Shown here: positions 16,735-25,818 of the stretch, piece by piece
Position numbering within the stretch: position 1 is the stretch's first letter
How the letters are laid out: every line of letters starts with the position of its first letter
Assembly (NCBI RefSeq): GCF_900141875.1
Contig: NZ_FQZE01000002.1
Location: 186,001 to 250,000 of the forward strand
Direction of reading: 5' to 3'
DNA from: Tangfeifania diversioriginum
GTDB taxonomy: Bacteria; Bacteroidota; Bacteroidia; Bacteroidales; Prolixibacteraceae
DNA: 64,000 nt
The notes under the pieces: model-generated
Seen by the model: the letters and a program-made list of their open reading frames with translations, nothing else
What the model was told of the DNA's origin: nothing
Databases searched by the model: none
Position numbers and translations under genes: made by a program

Positions 16735-16742
16735 CAAAGATA
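16735..16742 (-). promoter_or_regulatory. Candidate -7 element upstream of rsfS
   Basis: On the minus strand TATCTTTG matches the Bacteroidota -7 consensus TAnnTTTG, 18 bases before the rsfS ATG. No TTTG-like -33 element is seen at the right distance, so the call is tentative. Confidence 0.4.
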
Positions 16743-16877
16743 ATCTTTTTGACTTACTTCTTTTTTTGTGTTTTCTATTTATGTTTGTTTTTATCGCTGA
16801 TTTGAAAATTAGTAAACATGAAGTTTAATAACTTCGTGCGAGGAAAATAGTTTAAAGTTGATAATTTCGCTTCTGAA

Positions 16878-17621
16878 ATGACAAAAACAGACAAAAATAC
16901 ACTCATAATCCAGGAAGTTGATTCTTCCAATAACTATGCCAAGCAGTTAATTGCAGCGGGGAAGGCAGATCATGGTACTGTCGTTTTGGCACACTTTCAG
17001 AATGCCGGAAAAGGGCACGCCGAAAATTACTGGGAAAGTGAGTTTGGAAAGAACATGTTGGCGAGTTTTATTTTGTTCCCAAAGTTTCTCAGGGCTGACA
17101 AACAGTTCTACCTTTCAAAAATTATCAGCCTGGCACTGGTTGATTTGCTAAGCGATGAAATAGGTTCTGTTTCAGTGAAATGGCCTAATGATATTTATGT
17201 TGAAAATAAAAAACTGGCCGGCATTTTAATCGAGAATTCAGTCAGTGGAAGCTATATTCATTCTTCGGTGATTGGCGTGGGGCTGAACCTGAACCAGGAG
17301 AAATTTAGTGAGCAACTGCCTAATCCGGTGTCGCTTAAACAAGTTGCACAAAGAAAATATTCGCCTGAAACAGTAGTTGAACAGTTAAAAAACAAACTAT
17401 GGAGCTGGTACAAAAAACTGGAAGACGGCCAGCAAGATTTTATCGATTCAGCCTATTTGCGAAAACTATACCGGCGGGAACAGTGGAGCCGCTTCAAAAA
17501 AGGAGATGATTTTTTTGAGGCCAGGATTAAAGGAATTGGCGAATACGGTCAGCTGATTCTTGAGATGAGAAACGGTGCTGAACAAACCTTCCAGTTTAAA
17601 GAGGTGGAGTTTGTGATTTAA
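16878..17621 (+). CDS. birA: Biotin--[acetyl-CoA-carboxylase] ligase
   Basis: A cytoplasmic class I biotin protein ligase (247 aa) that attaches biotin to carboxyl-carrier proteins. The biotinyl-AMP loop appears as NAGKGHAENYWES (family GRGRxxxxW pattern). KWPNDIYV and KKLAGILIE supply the conserved catalytic Lys region. There is no N-terminal helix-turn-helix, so it should not act as the biotin repressor. It is divergent from rsfS across 161 bases. Confidence 0.94.
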   Translation: MTKTDKNTLIIQEVDSSNNYAKQLIAAGKADHGTVVLAHFQNAGKGHAENYWESEFGKNMLASFILFPKFLRADKQFYLSKIISLALVDLLSDEIGSVSVKWPNDIYVENKKLAGILIENSVSGSYIHSSVIGVGLNLNQEKFSEQLPNPVSLKQVAQRKYSPETVVEQLKNKLWSWYKKLEDGQQDFIDSAYLRKLYRREQWSRFKKGDDFFEARIKGIGEYGQLILEMRNGAEQTFQFKEVEFVI

Positions 17622-17627
17622 CTTCGG

Positions 17628-18071
17628 CTATTTATACGGAAGTTTTGAAAGCGTTTCTGCCAGTTGGTTAATTCCCTCAGCCAGTTTATTGCCTGCCATC
17701 ATTTTAATCATCATGTTCATATCTGCATGCAGCGTCAGCCGCATTTTGGTTTGATGCGGTGTTTCCGGCAGCAGCTGAATCCAGAATGTGAAGCTCAATG
17801 GCAAACCACCCGAACTTTCCACTTTAATTGTTTTAAACGGCTCGCGGTTCACTATCCGGATTCTGGCAACTCCCATTCCCGTAATGTTAAACTTGCAGGA
17901 ATCGCGATCCGACTCAAAGTCGGTGATTTTTACCTGTGGAACCTGTTTGGTGATCTTTTCAATTAAACCTGAATTTAAATACTCCGAGAGGTTTTCAAAA
18001 TTCGAAAGGTATTCAAAAATAATCTGCTGGTTATGATCGATTAACTTTACTTCGCTTACGTATTTTTCCAT
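17628..18071 (-). CDS. SRPBCC/START-like lipid-binding-fold protein
   Basis: A 147-residue protein of the SRPBCC (Bet v 1/START-like) superfamily. The N-terminal SEVKLIDHNQQIIFEYLSNFENLSEYL is the usual strand plus polyketide-cyclase-like helix, and the C-terminal helix LAEGINQLAETLSKLPY closes the fold. These form a hydrophobic pocket that may bind a lipid or other small hydrophobic ligand. No catalytic residue is evident. It is convergent with birA, separated by 6 bases. Ligand unknown. Confidence 0.75.
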   Translation of the reverse strand: MEKYVSEVKLIDHNQQIIFEYLSNFENLSEYLNSGLIEKITKQVPQVKITDFESDRDSCKFNITGMGVARIRIVNREPFKTIKVESSGGLPLSFTFWIQLLPETPHQTKMRLTLHADMNMMIKMMAGNKLAEGINQLAETLSKLPYK

Positions 18072-18083
18072 GTTTTAAAATCC

Positions 18084-18267
18084 TTAAATAATTTTTGGGA
18101 ATTTATAAAGGTTAAGCTCCTTGACAAATTTAAAATCTTTTTTGTTTAGGGTAAAAAGCTCAATTTCGTTTGCAATTCAGATGTAATTCAGAAACAACTT
18201 TTTGATTGTTTTTATAGAATTCAATGATAACATCTATATCGCAAAGTATAGTTATTTCCTTGTCCAT
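18084..18267 (-). pseudogene. Broken PIN-domain (VapC-like) toxin
   Basis: Reading the minus strand from an ATG at 18265-18267 gives MDKEITILCDIDVIIEFYKNN, the start of a PIN toxin with the first acidic residues (D10, D12). The frame then stops at 18160-18162 after 35 residues. In the next frame, the bases right after the break encode ELFTLNKKDFKFVKELNLYK and stop at 18084-18086; this is the usual C-terminal end of such PIN toxins. The central 70-80 codons with the remaining catalytic acids are gone. The start overlaps the antitoxin gene by 16 bases, as in intact pairs. The toxin is almost certainly inactive. Confidence 0.8.
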
Positions 18268-18455
18268 GCTTCATCTCTTAACCTGCGAGAGTCAATATCT
18301 CTTCCTTCCCACATTCCTGCTGAATCAAAAAAGTTATGGTCTGAATGTTCAACTGATTTTGATTTTTTCATCTCAACAAAATCCAGTTGTTCTAAAAGTT
18401 GTTTCAGAAACTTCAGTTTGCTTTTGTCTCTTATTTTCAAAACGATTTCTTCCAT
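18252..18455 (-). CDS. Orphaned antitoxin of a VapBC-like pair
   Basis: A 67-residue protein with a helical N-terminus (IRDKSKLKFLKQLLEQLDFVEM) and the C-terminal motif FFDSAGMWEGRDIDSRRLRDEAWTRK, split here as FFDSAGMWEGRD and IDSRRLRDEAW. This end is typical of small antitoxins that wrap around PIN toxins in Bacteroidota. The gene is intact while its partner, overlapping at the 3' end, is deleted internally. It may still act against related toxins, but that is speculation. Confidence 0.75.
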   Translation of the reverse strand: MEEIVLKIRDKSKLKFLKQLLEQLDFVEMKKSKSVEHSDHNFFDSAGMWEGRDIDSRRLRDEAWTRK

Positions 18456-18489
18456 CCCAATTTCTTTGTAGCAAGTTAAGAAAAAAAAT

Positions 18490-19125
18490 CTACTTTTTTC
18501 CCCAGTTCGCCGGGTCTTCCCGCCATTTCATGAGGGTTTCCACCTGGTCTTTCGAAATTTCTCCCATTTCCAGTGCGGTGTCGATTAAAACCTGGTAACG
18601 GCTGAGCGGAGTCAGTTCAATATTTGCTTTTTTGAAATTTTCGCGGGCAAGGCTAAAATTATAGGTAAAGATTGAAACCATTCCAATTACTTCGGCACCA
18701 AAATTATTGACTGCCTCAGCTGCTTTCAGACTGCTAACTCCTGTTGAAACCAGGTCTTCAATTACAACCACCTTTTGGCCGGGTTTCATTTCGCCTTCAA
18801 TCAGGTTCTCAAGCCCGTGGCCTTTGGGTTTCGACCGCACATAAATGAAGGGAAGTCCCAGCACGTCAGCAACCAAAACTGCGTGTGCAATTGCTCCGGT
18901 GGCAACTCCGGCAATTACTTCGGCCTGCGGGTATTTTTTACGGATAATTTCTGCAAATTTGTCGCGAATAAACGAACGGGTGTCAGGGTAAGATAAAATT
19001 TTCCGGTTGTCACAATATATCGGTGATTTCCAGCCCGATGCCCAGGTGAATGGACTCAACGGCTGGATTTTTATAGTATTCAACTCTAAAAGTTTTTTGC
19101 TAACTTCTTTTTGTGTTGTTTCCAT
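18490..19125 (-). CDS. pyrE: Orotate phosphoribosyltransferase
   Basis: A cytoplasmic pyrimidine biosynthesis enzyme (211 aa) that transfers orotate to PRPP to form orotidine monophosphate. The PRPP-binding loop VVVIEDLVSTGVSS is present near 117, along with the catalytic-loop segment YVRSKPKGHGLEN and the N-terminal PFTWASGWKSPIYCDNRKIL. Length and motifs are normal. It is divergent from the NUDIX gene over only 30 bases. Confidence 0.95.
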   Translation of the reverse strand: METTQKEVSKKLLELNTIKIQPLSPFTWASGWKSPIYCDNRKILSYPDTRSFIRDKFAEIIRKKYPQAEVIAGVATGAIAHAVLVADVLGLPFIYVRSKPKGHGLENLIEGEMKPGQKVVVIEDLVSTGVSSLKAAEAVNNFGAEVIGMVSIFTYNFSLARENFKKANIELTPLSRYQVLIDTALEMGEISKDQVETLMKWREDPANWGKK

Positions 19126-19155
19126 AATAGTTGAAATGATTTTAATTTAAAGCAA

Positions 19156-19776
19156 ATGTATAAAGTTTTTCTGAATGACCGGTTGATACAAATTGGTGCG
19201 CCGGAGAAAATAACAATTAATAAACCATCAGTAACTTTCAGTAACGGGGTTGAAAAAGATGAAATTAAAAAATGGTTTTTAAGTTTCCTGAAAGATGATT
19301 TTCAGGAGGTTTATTTGTTGCATCCGCGGCCCGAATATTTTTTTGAAATATTCAGGAGTTCGTTCAGAGAAATCAGTGCTGCGGGGGGCGTAGTAAAATC
19401 GGGCAACAAAATACTTTTTATATTCCGCCGCGGTAAATGGGATTTGCCCAAAGGAAAAATCGACAAAGGGGAAACGCCCGAAATTGCTGCATTGCGTGAA
19501 GTAGAGGAGGAATGCGGCATTTCAGGGCATGAAATCATCAAGCCGCTGCCCTCCACTTTTCATATTTATGAATCGCCCTATTCGGGAAATACGGGAGAAT
19601 GGATTTTTAAAGAAACGTTTTGGTTTGAAATGAATTACACCGGAACTTTCAGCGGTAAGCCGCAAACCGAAGAGGATATCCTGGAGGTGAAATGGGTAAC
19701 GCCCGAAAAACTGGATCCGGTTATTGCCAACACTTATGCCAACTTGAAACAGATTATCGAACTTTACCGCTCCTGA
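19156..19776 (+). CDS. NUDIX hydrolase
   Basis: A 206-residue protein with a complete Nudix box: GKIDKGE, seven residues, then REVEEECGI (G-x5-E-x7-REUxEExGU), at about residues 99-121. An N-terminal extension of about 70 residues precedes the hydrolase domain and is common in Bacteroidota homologues. It should hydrolyse a nucleoside diphosphate linked to another moiety; the substrate cannot be deduced. Its last 13 bases overlap the convergent thioredoxin-fold gene. Confidence 0.9.
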   Translation: MYKVFLNDRLIQIGAPEKITINKPSVTFSNGVEKDEIKKWFLSFLKDDFQEVYLLHPRPEYFFEIFRSSFREISAAGGVVKSGNKILFIFRRGKWDLPKGKIDKGETPEIAALREVEEECGISGHEIIKPLPSTFHIYESPYSGNTGEWIFKETFWFEMNYTGTFSGKPQTEEDILEVKWVTPEKLDPVIANTYANLKQIIELYRS

Positions 19777-21194
19777 TTTCGCTGCCGTTCAAACAACTCC
19801 TTTTGCAGGAACGCACCGAATTGCTGTTCAAAACCGTCGAGTGGGGCTTTGGCTTGCTGAAATACAACGTGGTGGTTATCGTTCAGTAAAAAACAGGTGG
19901 GGTAAGATTTTATCCGGTATTGTTCAATAAATTCACCATCATTATCAACCAGATGGATTCCCGGAATGTCATTTTCGTTGAGGAAAATTTTCATTTCAAT
20001 CAAATCGGTTTTTCGGAGAATCACATAAATTTCGAGGTGTTTGTTAAATCTCTCTTCAATTTTAGTGAGGTATTTCAGGTGTTCTTTGCACACCACCATT
20101 TCGGTGTCGGCAAAAATGAAATATTTGAAATTACCGGAATTTTCGTTCGTGCATCTGTTGTGGCCATCTGTGTCTTTCAGGCAAATAACCGGAGCCGCAC
20201 TTCCTGGCCGTAAAAATTTAATTTTTTGCAGCACGTTCTGGGCGGCCGCCGAAATTTGTTTGTGCCTGTTTTTTTGAAAATAATCAGAGCCAGTGATTTT
20301 TATAATCGATTCCTGCGAAAAATCGCCGGAGTAGTAGCCGTCGTGCAGCATTTTAAGTAGTGCCAGTTCCAGCATTGGGCTCGAAAGCTGGTAGTTTCTT
20401 TTCAGAAATTCAGTTAAAAAGCCTGTGTTTCCTGATGCCACAGCCCTGAAGATCTCGTCATTTCCTGTTGTTTTGGCTTCAAAGCTAAGTTTGTTGGCGT
20501 ACGTTTTTTCAAAAAGATCGATAAAAGCCGGATGTGCCCAGAAACGTGGAGCGACGTCTGACAATTCTGCGGAAATTTCACGGGGCCCCAGCCGGAATGC
20601 ATCGGTTTCAACCGATTTTAGCGACAGGTTTTTGTGCATTAAAAAAGCTGGCGCTTTGGCAGAACCAAACTGCTTGTTGAGTTCCGTTTTCAGGGTGTCG
20701 AAAATTTGTTTCGACTGCCGGAAATAGAGGCGGTTGAAATATTGGTCGGTCAGCTGGTTCAGCTCCAGGTCGAAAGCCGCAATTTTATCGTTCAGCCGGT
20801 TGCCCTGTTCGGTAGCAAACCAGAATTCTACGGGTTTAAAGAAGGGGTTTTTTTTGTCGGCAAAGGTTTTTTTGCGCAGCGGGGGCAGCCTCAGTGTGAT
20901 CTCTTTTCCGGCCTCCAGAAACAGCAGCCCGCGATAAATCCCGAATTCAGTAAAAAAGAATTCAGTATTCGAAACTTCAATTTCTTTACTGAATTTCCCG
21001 TCTGCATCAATTTGTATTGAAAATGCCGAAATTTTTTCCCGGGTTATTGCATCAGAATAGCGAAAGAAAATCAGCTCATGGCCGGCGTAAGCTTCGTTTT
21101 GTCCTTTTATTATTGTTGCGCTAACGGGAGCGCAAAACAACAAAAGCAGCAAAATCAGGAATGGCGTTTTTAATTTTGGTGATTTGTCAATCAT
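19764..21194 (-). CDS. Secreted thioredoxin-fold (TlpA-like) protein lacking the CXXC motif
   Basis: A 476-residue exported protein with a clear signal peptide (hydrophobic 11-26, ending SAT). The C-terminal 140 residues follow the pattern of TlpA/AhpC-type domains in Bacteroidota: NFKYFIFADTEMVVCKEHLKYL, then YRIKSYPTCFLLND with the conserved cis-Pro. The redox pair normally found after the first strand is absent, leaving one Cys (VVCKEH). It may be a binding or structural protein rather than an oxidoreductase. The N-terminal 300 residues are not recognised. It overlaps coaD by 8 bases and NUDIX by 13. Confidence 0.7.
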   Translation of the reverse strand: MIDKSPKLKTPFLILLLLLFCAPVSATIIKGQNEAYAGHELIFFRYSDAITREKISAFSIQIDADGKFSKEIEVSNTEFFFTEFGIYRGLLFLEAGKEITLRLPPLRKKTFADKKNPFFKPVEFWFATEQGNRLNDKIAAFDLELNQLTDQYFNRLYFRQSKQIFDTLKTELNKQFGSAKAPAFLMHKNLSLKSVETDAFRLGPREISAELSDVAPRFWAHPAFIDLFEKTYANKLSFEAKTTGNDEIFRAVASGNTGFLTEFLKRNYQLSSPMLELALLKMLHDGYYSGDFSQESIIKITGSDYFQKNRHKQISAAAQNVLQKIKFLRPGSAAPVICLKDTDGHNRCTNENSGNFKYFIFADTEMVVCKEHLKYLTKIEERFNKHLEIYVILRKTDLIEMKIFLNENDIPGIHLVDNDGEFIEQYRIKSYPTCFLLNDNHHVVFQQAKAPLDGFEQQFGAFLQKELFERQRNQER

Positions 21195-21669
21195 TTTCGG
21201 CTACAAACTCTTTTGGGTCGAGACCTGAAGGAAGAAACATGCTGGCATCTCCGCCGTGCAAAACAATGTCGCGAATGATGGTGGCGTTTACCGGTGTATG
21301 TTCCGGCAAGGTAAGCAAGAAAACGGTTTCAATTTCGGGATGCATTTTTTTGTTTATCTGGGCTATGGCGCGTTCATACTCAAAATCGGACGAAGTGCGC
21401 AGCCCGCGCAAAATATATTTTGCCCCCACTTCCTTGCAAAAATCAACGGTGAGCCCTTCGTGAACACGCACCTCAATATTACTTTGATTTTCAAAAACCT
21501 GGTCGATCCATTTCAATCTTTTGTTAAGTGAAAAAAACGATTTTTTATTGGCATTAAACCCAATCATTATAATGATTTTGTCGAATATTGGCATGGCACG
21601 CCTGACAATGGATTCGTGGCCGATTGTAAATGGATCGAATGACCCTGGGAATATGGCTGTTCTTGTCAT
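21187..21669 (-). CDS. coaD: Phosphopantetheine adenylyltransferase
   Basis: A 160-residue enzyme of coenzyme A biosynthesis that adenylates 4'-phosphopantetheine. The nucleotidyltransferase motif reads FPGSFDPFTIGH (7-18), with the T/HxGH signature. KYILRGLRTSSDFEYE is the conserved substrate-binding segment. Length and motifs are typical. The TlpA-like gene overlaps its end by 8 bases and may be co-transcribed. Confidence 0.95.
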   Translation of the reverse strand: MTRTAIFPGSFDPFTIGHESIVRRAMPIFDKIIIMIGFNANKKSFFSLNKRLKWIDQVFENQSNIEVRVHEGLTVDFCKEVGAKYILRGLRTSSDFEYERAIAQINKKMHPEIETVFLLTLPEHTPVNATIIRDIVLHGGDASMFLPSGLDPKEFVAEND

Positions 21670-21688
21670 GATAGTACTGAATTTGCAA

Positions 21689-21696
21689 CAAATTTA
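21689..21696 (-). promoter_or_regulatory. Candidate -7 element upstream of coaD
   Basis: The minus strand reads TAAATTTG, an exact TAnnTTTG match, 20 bases before the coaD ATG. No clear -33 element was found. Confidence 0.4.
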
Positions 21697-21756
21697 GTTT
21701 TTTATTAGAAACAGGCATGCCCGTTAACTGTTCGATTTCCCAAACGTTACCTGAAA

Positions 21757-23976
21757 TCAGTTTATTGCCTTGGCCCGGTTGGCGCCCACAAACAGTATGT
21801 TCCCCAGGTTTTCGTAGCCTTCCGACAGGTCTTCGGGATTGACCAGCATTTCGGAAGTAAAACCAATAAGGGTTAAATCGGCATCAGCAGAGTATTTTGA
21901 AATCACACTTTTTCGGTGTCCTTCTTCAAACGAAACCATTGAAATATTGGACGGGCTGATGGGCAGCCGGCCAGCTTTAATGAGGCTAAGCAGTTGTTTT
22001 CTTTTTTCTTCCATCGATTCTTTGGGGTAAAGGGCAAATATTTTGATTTTTCCTTTTTTCCAGTCGGGATGCCCCATTATGATATATCCCAGCAAAATCA
22101 TCAGGTTGGCATTGCGGTAATCGTCAGGCCGTATCCAGATATGAATCTCTTTTTTATCGCCGAAACTTTTGTAGGAAGTGTTGAGGATGCAAATATCGAA
22201 CCCTGTGGATTCAACCAAACGGTAGTTGGCGGTTATCTCTTTGAGGTTTTCAGGATTCGTTCTCGAAAATTCGAATAAAATGAGGTTATTCCCTTTCCCG
22301 GAAATGCCCGAAAGCTGTACCACCTGAGCGATGGCCGATGTGTAGGAGGGTGAAATTATCGTATCGAGATATACCCTGTTTTTGCTGCTTTGCGAAAGTT
22401 GAATCAGGCGGGTGAGTGCCTCTTTCGATTCTTTTGTGGTTTCGGCATTTAAATAACCTTTAATAAAATGAATGTAGGTGCCAAATCCATATTTGTAAGA
22501 AAGCCAGCGCATTACATCAAAAGCCGACCGGCGTTTAAATGTGTCGTGCGAAATGCACACGCCAAAGGGGCGCCAGCTATTCTGCTTGTCCGAACTGTCG
22601 GCACGCTGCAAAATAATTTGCAACTGCCTGCTCAATTGGAAAATAACACCCCTGAAAAGTTTGTTAAGCCCCTGGTTTTCCTTGTTGTTACGCATCACGC
22701 TGTAATATATCAACCCCATTATAATAAGTGAAATGGCAGCGTAAGGAGCATTCATTTTGAACATGAGCCAGAATGAAAATATGGCCCCTACCACCGATAT
22801 TTTCCAGTTGGAACGGAACGTGGGACGGTAAGCCGGATCGGCTGCAAAATGTTCCAAAAACGAAACCAGGCAAATGGCACCATAGGTAACCATGAAAAAC
22901 ATGGAGATAATTTGGGCCACAAAGTTTACATCGCCAATCACTACAAAAATGAATGCAATAATCACTGTAATTGTTGAAGCATTAACCGGTTCGTTATCGT
23001 GCTTTTTCCCTCTGGCAAACCAGCTGTTAAGTGTTTTTTGAGGGAATATGTCGTCGAATCCAATGGCCTGCAAAGTGCGGGGGGCCACAATAATGGAACC
23101 CAATGCTGAACTAAGCGAAGCAGCTGCCAGACCGGCAGGAACAATGGGGCCCCAGATGGCAATTTGCCGCATTATAAGTTGATCGCCGACAAGCTCTTCG
23201 GGCGATGCAGAAGTGGTGAATTTCCAGGCAACTGCAATATACACCACCATCCCCACAAAAGTGGCCCATAGCGTGCCTTTGGGGATGGATTTTTTCGGAT
23301 CTTTTAAATCGCCCGATAACCCCAGTCCTGCTGCCAACCCAGTAAAAGCCGGGAATATAATGGTAAATACATAAAAGAAATTTTCGTGCTCGGCTACCCG
23401 TGCCTGCAAATCAATTTCAGCAGGTTTGAGCGCTGAATCGCCCAAAAAGAAAAACAGGATGGCAGAAGCTAAAATAACCACAACCACATACAGGGCTTTC
23501 ATACCCAGGTTAGCTCCTTTGGTTAAAATAAGTACTGAAAGCAAAACCATTGTAGGTATTGAAACCCAGCGGCGATCGGAAATGTAGAACCCGTATTGTT
23601 CGTTTAGCCAGTTAAAAAGCGGTTCGAAAGCTTCGCCAAAAGCGATAATGTAAAATGCCACGCTTATGGCCTGCGAAAGGTAGAGTGCGATGCCAATGGC
23701 ACCACCAATGTTCAGCCCAAACGAGCGGCTGATGATAAAATAGGCACCGCCACCCTGCACCCGCTGATTGGTGGCAATTTCGGCAACGGCAAAAGCAGTG
23801 GGAATGGTTACCACATGCCCGAGTATGATGATTCCGATAATTCCCAGAAAACCGACTTGCCCCACAGCCCAGCCAAAACGCAGAAACAAGATTGCTCCAA
23901 GAATAGTAGATAGTGCCGTTAAAAATACGGGCATCGTACCAAACTTGGCATTGGTATTCACCAGTGATTTTGCCAT
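21757..23976 (-). CDS. APC-superfamily cation-chloride/amino acid transporter (SLC12-like)
   Basis: A 739-residue inner-membrane carrier. The first 450 residues form about 12 transmembrane segments, with SLC12-like landmarks: ILGAILFLRFGWAVGQVGFLG at the first helix (written here as ILGAILFLRFGW), QGGGAYFIISRSFG, and FPAFTGLAAGLGLSGDLKDP near 210-230. The last 250 residues are a cytosolic domain (LYPKES..., DADLTLIGF), as in cation-chloride cotransporters. It probably moves an ion or small solute with Na+ or K+; the substrate is not determined by sequence. Confidence 0.85.
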   Translation of the reverse strand: MAKSLVNTNAKFGTMPVFLTALSTILGAILFLRFGWAVGQVGFLGIIGIIILGHVVTIPTAFAVAEIATNQRVQGGGAYFIISRSFGLNIGGAIGIALYLSQAISVAFYIIAFGEAFEPLFNWLNEQYGFYISDRRWVSIPTMVLLSVLILTKGANLGMKALYVVVVILASAILFFFLGDSALKPAEIDLQARVAEHENFFYVFTIIFPAFTGLAAGLGLSGDLKDPKKSIPKGTLWATFVGMVVYIAVAWKFTTSASPEELVGDQLIMRQIAIWGPIVPAGLAAASLSSALGSIIVAPRTLQAIGFDDIFPQKTLNSWFARGKKHDNEPVNASTITVIIAFIFVVIGDVNFVAQIISMFFMVTYGAICLVSFLEHFAADPAYRPTFRSNWKISVVGAIFSFWLMFKMNAPYAAISLIIMGLIYYSVMRNNKENQGLNKLFRGVIFQLSRQLQIILQRADSSDKQNSWRPFGVCISHDTFKRRSAFDVMRWLSYKYGFGTYIHFIKGYLNAETTKESKEALTRLIQLSQSSKNRVYLDTIISPSYTSAIAQVVQLSGISGKGNNLILFEFSRTNPENLKEITANYRLVESTGFDICILNTSYKSFGDKKEIHIWIRPDDYRNANLMILLGYIIMGHPDWKKGKIKIFALYPKESMEEKRKQLLSLIKAGRLPISPSNISMVSFEEGHRKSVISKYSADADLTLIGFTSEMLVNPEDLSEGYENLGNILFVGANRAKAIN

Positions 23977-23994
23977 TTTCTATTTTTTCAGAGC

Positions 23995-24051
23995 CAAAAA
24001 TTAACGGATTTCATTGAAAAAATCAAACAGGGAACGAAGATAATTGTTCCC
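23995..24051 (-). promoter_or_regulatory. Candidate promoter with flanking inverted repeat for the SLC12-like gene
   Basis: On the minus strand TTTG (24024-24027), 20 bases and TAATTTTTG (23995-24003) make a near-consensus promoter with one extra T, 19 bases before the start codon. Just upstream lies the inverted repeat GGGAAC...GTTCCC (24030-24051), a possible operator. Confidence 0.4.
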
Positions 24052-24151
24052 CCGCAAGATTTTGCATTTTGTTTAGACAGATTCCGAAATAATTCTTCAT
24101 TTTTCGTGTTAAATCGCTTATTTTGTCTGAAAATTAACTGAACGAATCAAT

Positions 24152-25780
24152 TTGAAACTTTTGTCGAAAAACATTTTGTGGGGATTGGCCTTTCTGACGG
24201 TTGGAGTAGCCTGGATATTTGGGTTGTTTATTGACCTCACCGGCGATGCAGGATTGTATGCCGTCATTTCGCGGCAAATGGTGGTATCGGGCGATTGGCT
24301 GAACCTGCAAATAAACGACGAACTCTACGACCAAAAACCGCATTTGCTTTTCTGGCTGGCCGCTTTGGGAATCGAATTGTTTGGCAACCTCAATTTTGCA
24401 TTTAAACTTTTCCCGTTTCTTTTTGCACTCAGTAGCTTGTGGTTTGTTTACCAACTCGGACGGCTTTTGTTTTCGCAGGAGGCCGGTCTTACTGCGGCGC
24501 TGATCGTCGGTACTTCGCAAATGTTTTTCCTCTACCTGCTCGATATTCACACCGACACCATTTTGCAGGCCGGTATTACGCTGGCTTTGTGGCAACTGAT
24601 TGCTTATCTTGAAAAAGGAAAAACCGGACATTTCATTTGGGGTTTTATCGGAATCGGGTTGGCCATGCTTGCAAAAGGTCCGGTGGGGGCGGTGTTGCCG
24701 TTTTTTACTGTGCTGATTTACTTGATAGTTAAAAAAGACTTTCGCCAGCTCTTTCACCCCAAATGGATTTTGGGAATTATGATTGTGCTGGTGGTTATTT
24801 CGCCAACACTCTGGCATTTGTTTCAGAGTTTTGGGTGGGAAGGCATCCGTTTCTATTTCATTACCAACAACTTTGGACGCGTAACCGGAGAGTACGCCGG
24901 TTCCAGTAACGACCCGTTTTTTTACTTGTATAATATGCTCTGGGCATTTTTACCCTGGACACTCATTGTGCTGGCAGCCCTTTGGTTTGAAATAAAAAGC
25001 TGGTTCACTTCAGCAAAAATACATCCAGCACGTGCTGCCATTTTGGGAAGTGTCCTGATTTTACTGTTTGTGTACAGCATTTCAAAAGGGAAAGCACCCC
25101 ACTATTTTCTGATAATGGTTGCGCCGCTCGCAGTGGTAACGGCAGGGCATTTGCCTGAATTTAAAAATATGGCTCTAAAAAGAGGCAGAAGTTTTCTCTG
25201 TTTGCAGGGCTTGGTTTTAACTGTTATTTTTCTGGTTTTCATTGCAGTGGTTTTCTTTTTGTCAGAAAAACTAACCTGGATGCCGGTTTTTTTGCTGGCG
25301 TTGCTTTTCGTTTTGTCGTGGGTTTTTACCCAAAAAGAACAAGACAGCTGGAAGCGGCTCCTTTTCTTTTCAATAATTGTTACCGGTGTTTTCAATATTT
25401 TTATGAATGCGGAATTTATTCCCGGCTTGTTTCGCTACCAGGGAGCCCGGCAGGCGCTGGAAGTTTTTGAAGAAAACCGAAAACCGGGAGATAAATTGTA
25501 TAATTTCGCACTGGTTGAATATGAGTTGTTTTTTATGGCCGATGAAACGGTGGAAGATATTAAAGTTCCTCAACGATTGTATAAACTTTTGGAATCGGAT
25601 GAGACATGGGTTTATACGAATCAAATAAAACTCAACGATATAACAAGGAACATGGAATATAAAATCGATACGGTTTATGTGATTCGTCAGCGGGGAATGA
25701 ATCAACTGACCCGGCAGTTTTTAAACCCCGGCACGCGTGAGAAAAGCCTAACAGCCAACTATTTAATTAAAGCAAAATGA
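24152..25780 (+). CDS. ArnT/PMT-like glycosyltransferase (GT-C, family 39 type)
   Basis: A 542-residue polytopic membrane enzyme that should transfer a sugar from a polyprenyl-phosphate donor on the outer face of the inner membrane. The catalytic-loop features are GDAGLYAVISRQM (residues 31-43) and DQKPHLLFWLAAL (60-72), with about 11-12 hydrophobic segments and a C-terminal soluble tail. There is no ATG; TTG at 24152 is the only sensible start. It heads the plus-strand arm of the glycan cluster. Confidence 0.87.
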   Translation: MKLLSKNILWGLAFLTVGVAWIFGLFIDLTGDAGLYAVISRQMVVSGDWLNLQINDELYDQKPHLLFWLAALGIELFGNLNFAFKLFPFLFALSSLWFVYQLGRLLFSQEAGLTAALIVGTSQMFFLYLLDIHTDTILQAGITLALWQLIAYLEKGKTGHFIWGFIGIGLAMLAKGPVGAVLPFFTVLIYLIVKKDFRQLFHPKWILGIMIVLVVISPTLWHLFQSFGWEGIRFYFITNNFGRVTGEYAGSSNDPFFYLYNMLWAFLPWTLIVLAALWFEIKSWFTSAKIHPARAAILGSVLILLFVYSISKGKAPHYFLIMVAPLAVVTAGHLPEFKNMALKRGRSFLCLQGLVLTVIFLVFIAVVFFLSEKLTWMPVFLLALLFVLSWVFTQKEQDSWKRLLFFSIIVTGVFNIFMNAEFIPGLFRYQGARQALEVFEENRKPGDKLYNFALVEYELFFMADETVEDIKVPQRLYKLLESDETWVYTNQIKLNDITRNMEYKIDTVYVIRQRGMNQLTRQFLNPGTREKSLTANYLIKAK

Positions 25781-25818
25781 AAAGTGTTAACCAAAATATT
25801 TTCGAATAGAGACTAAAC

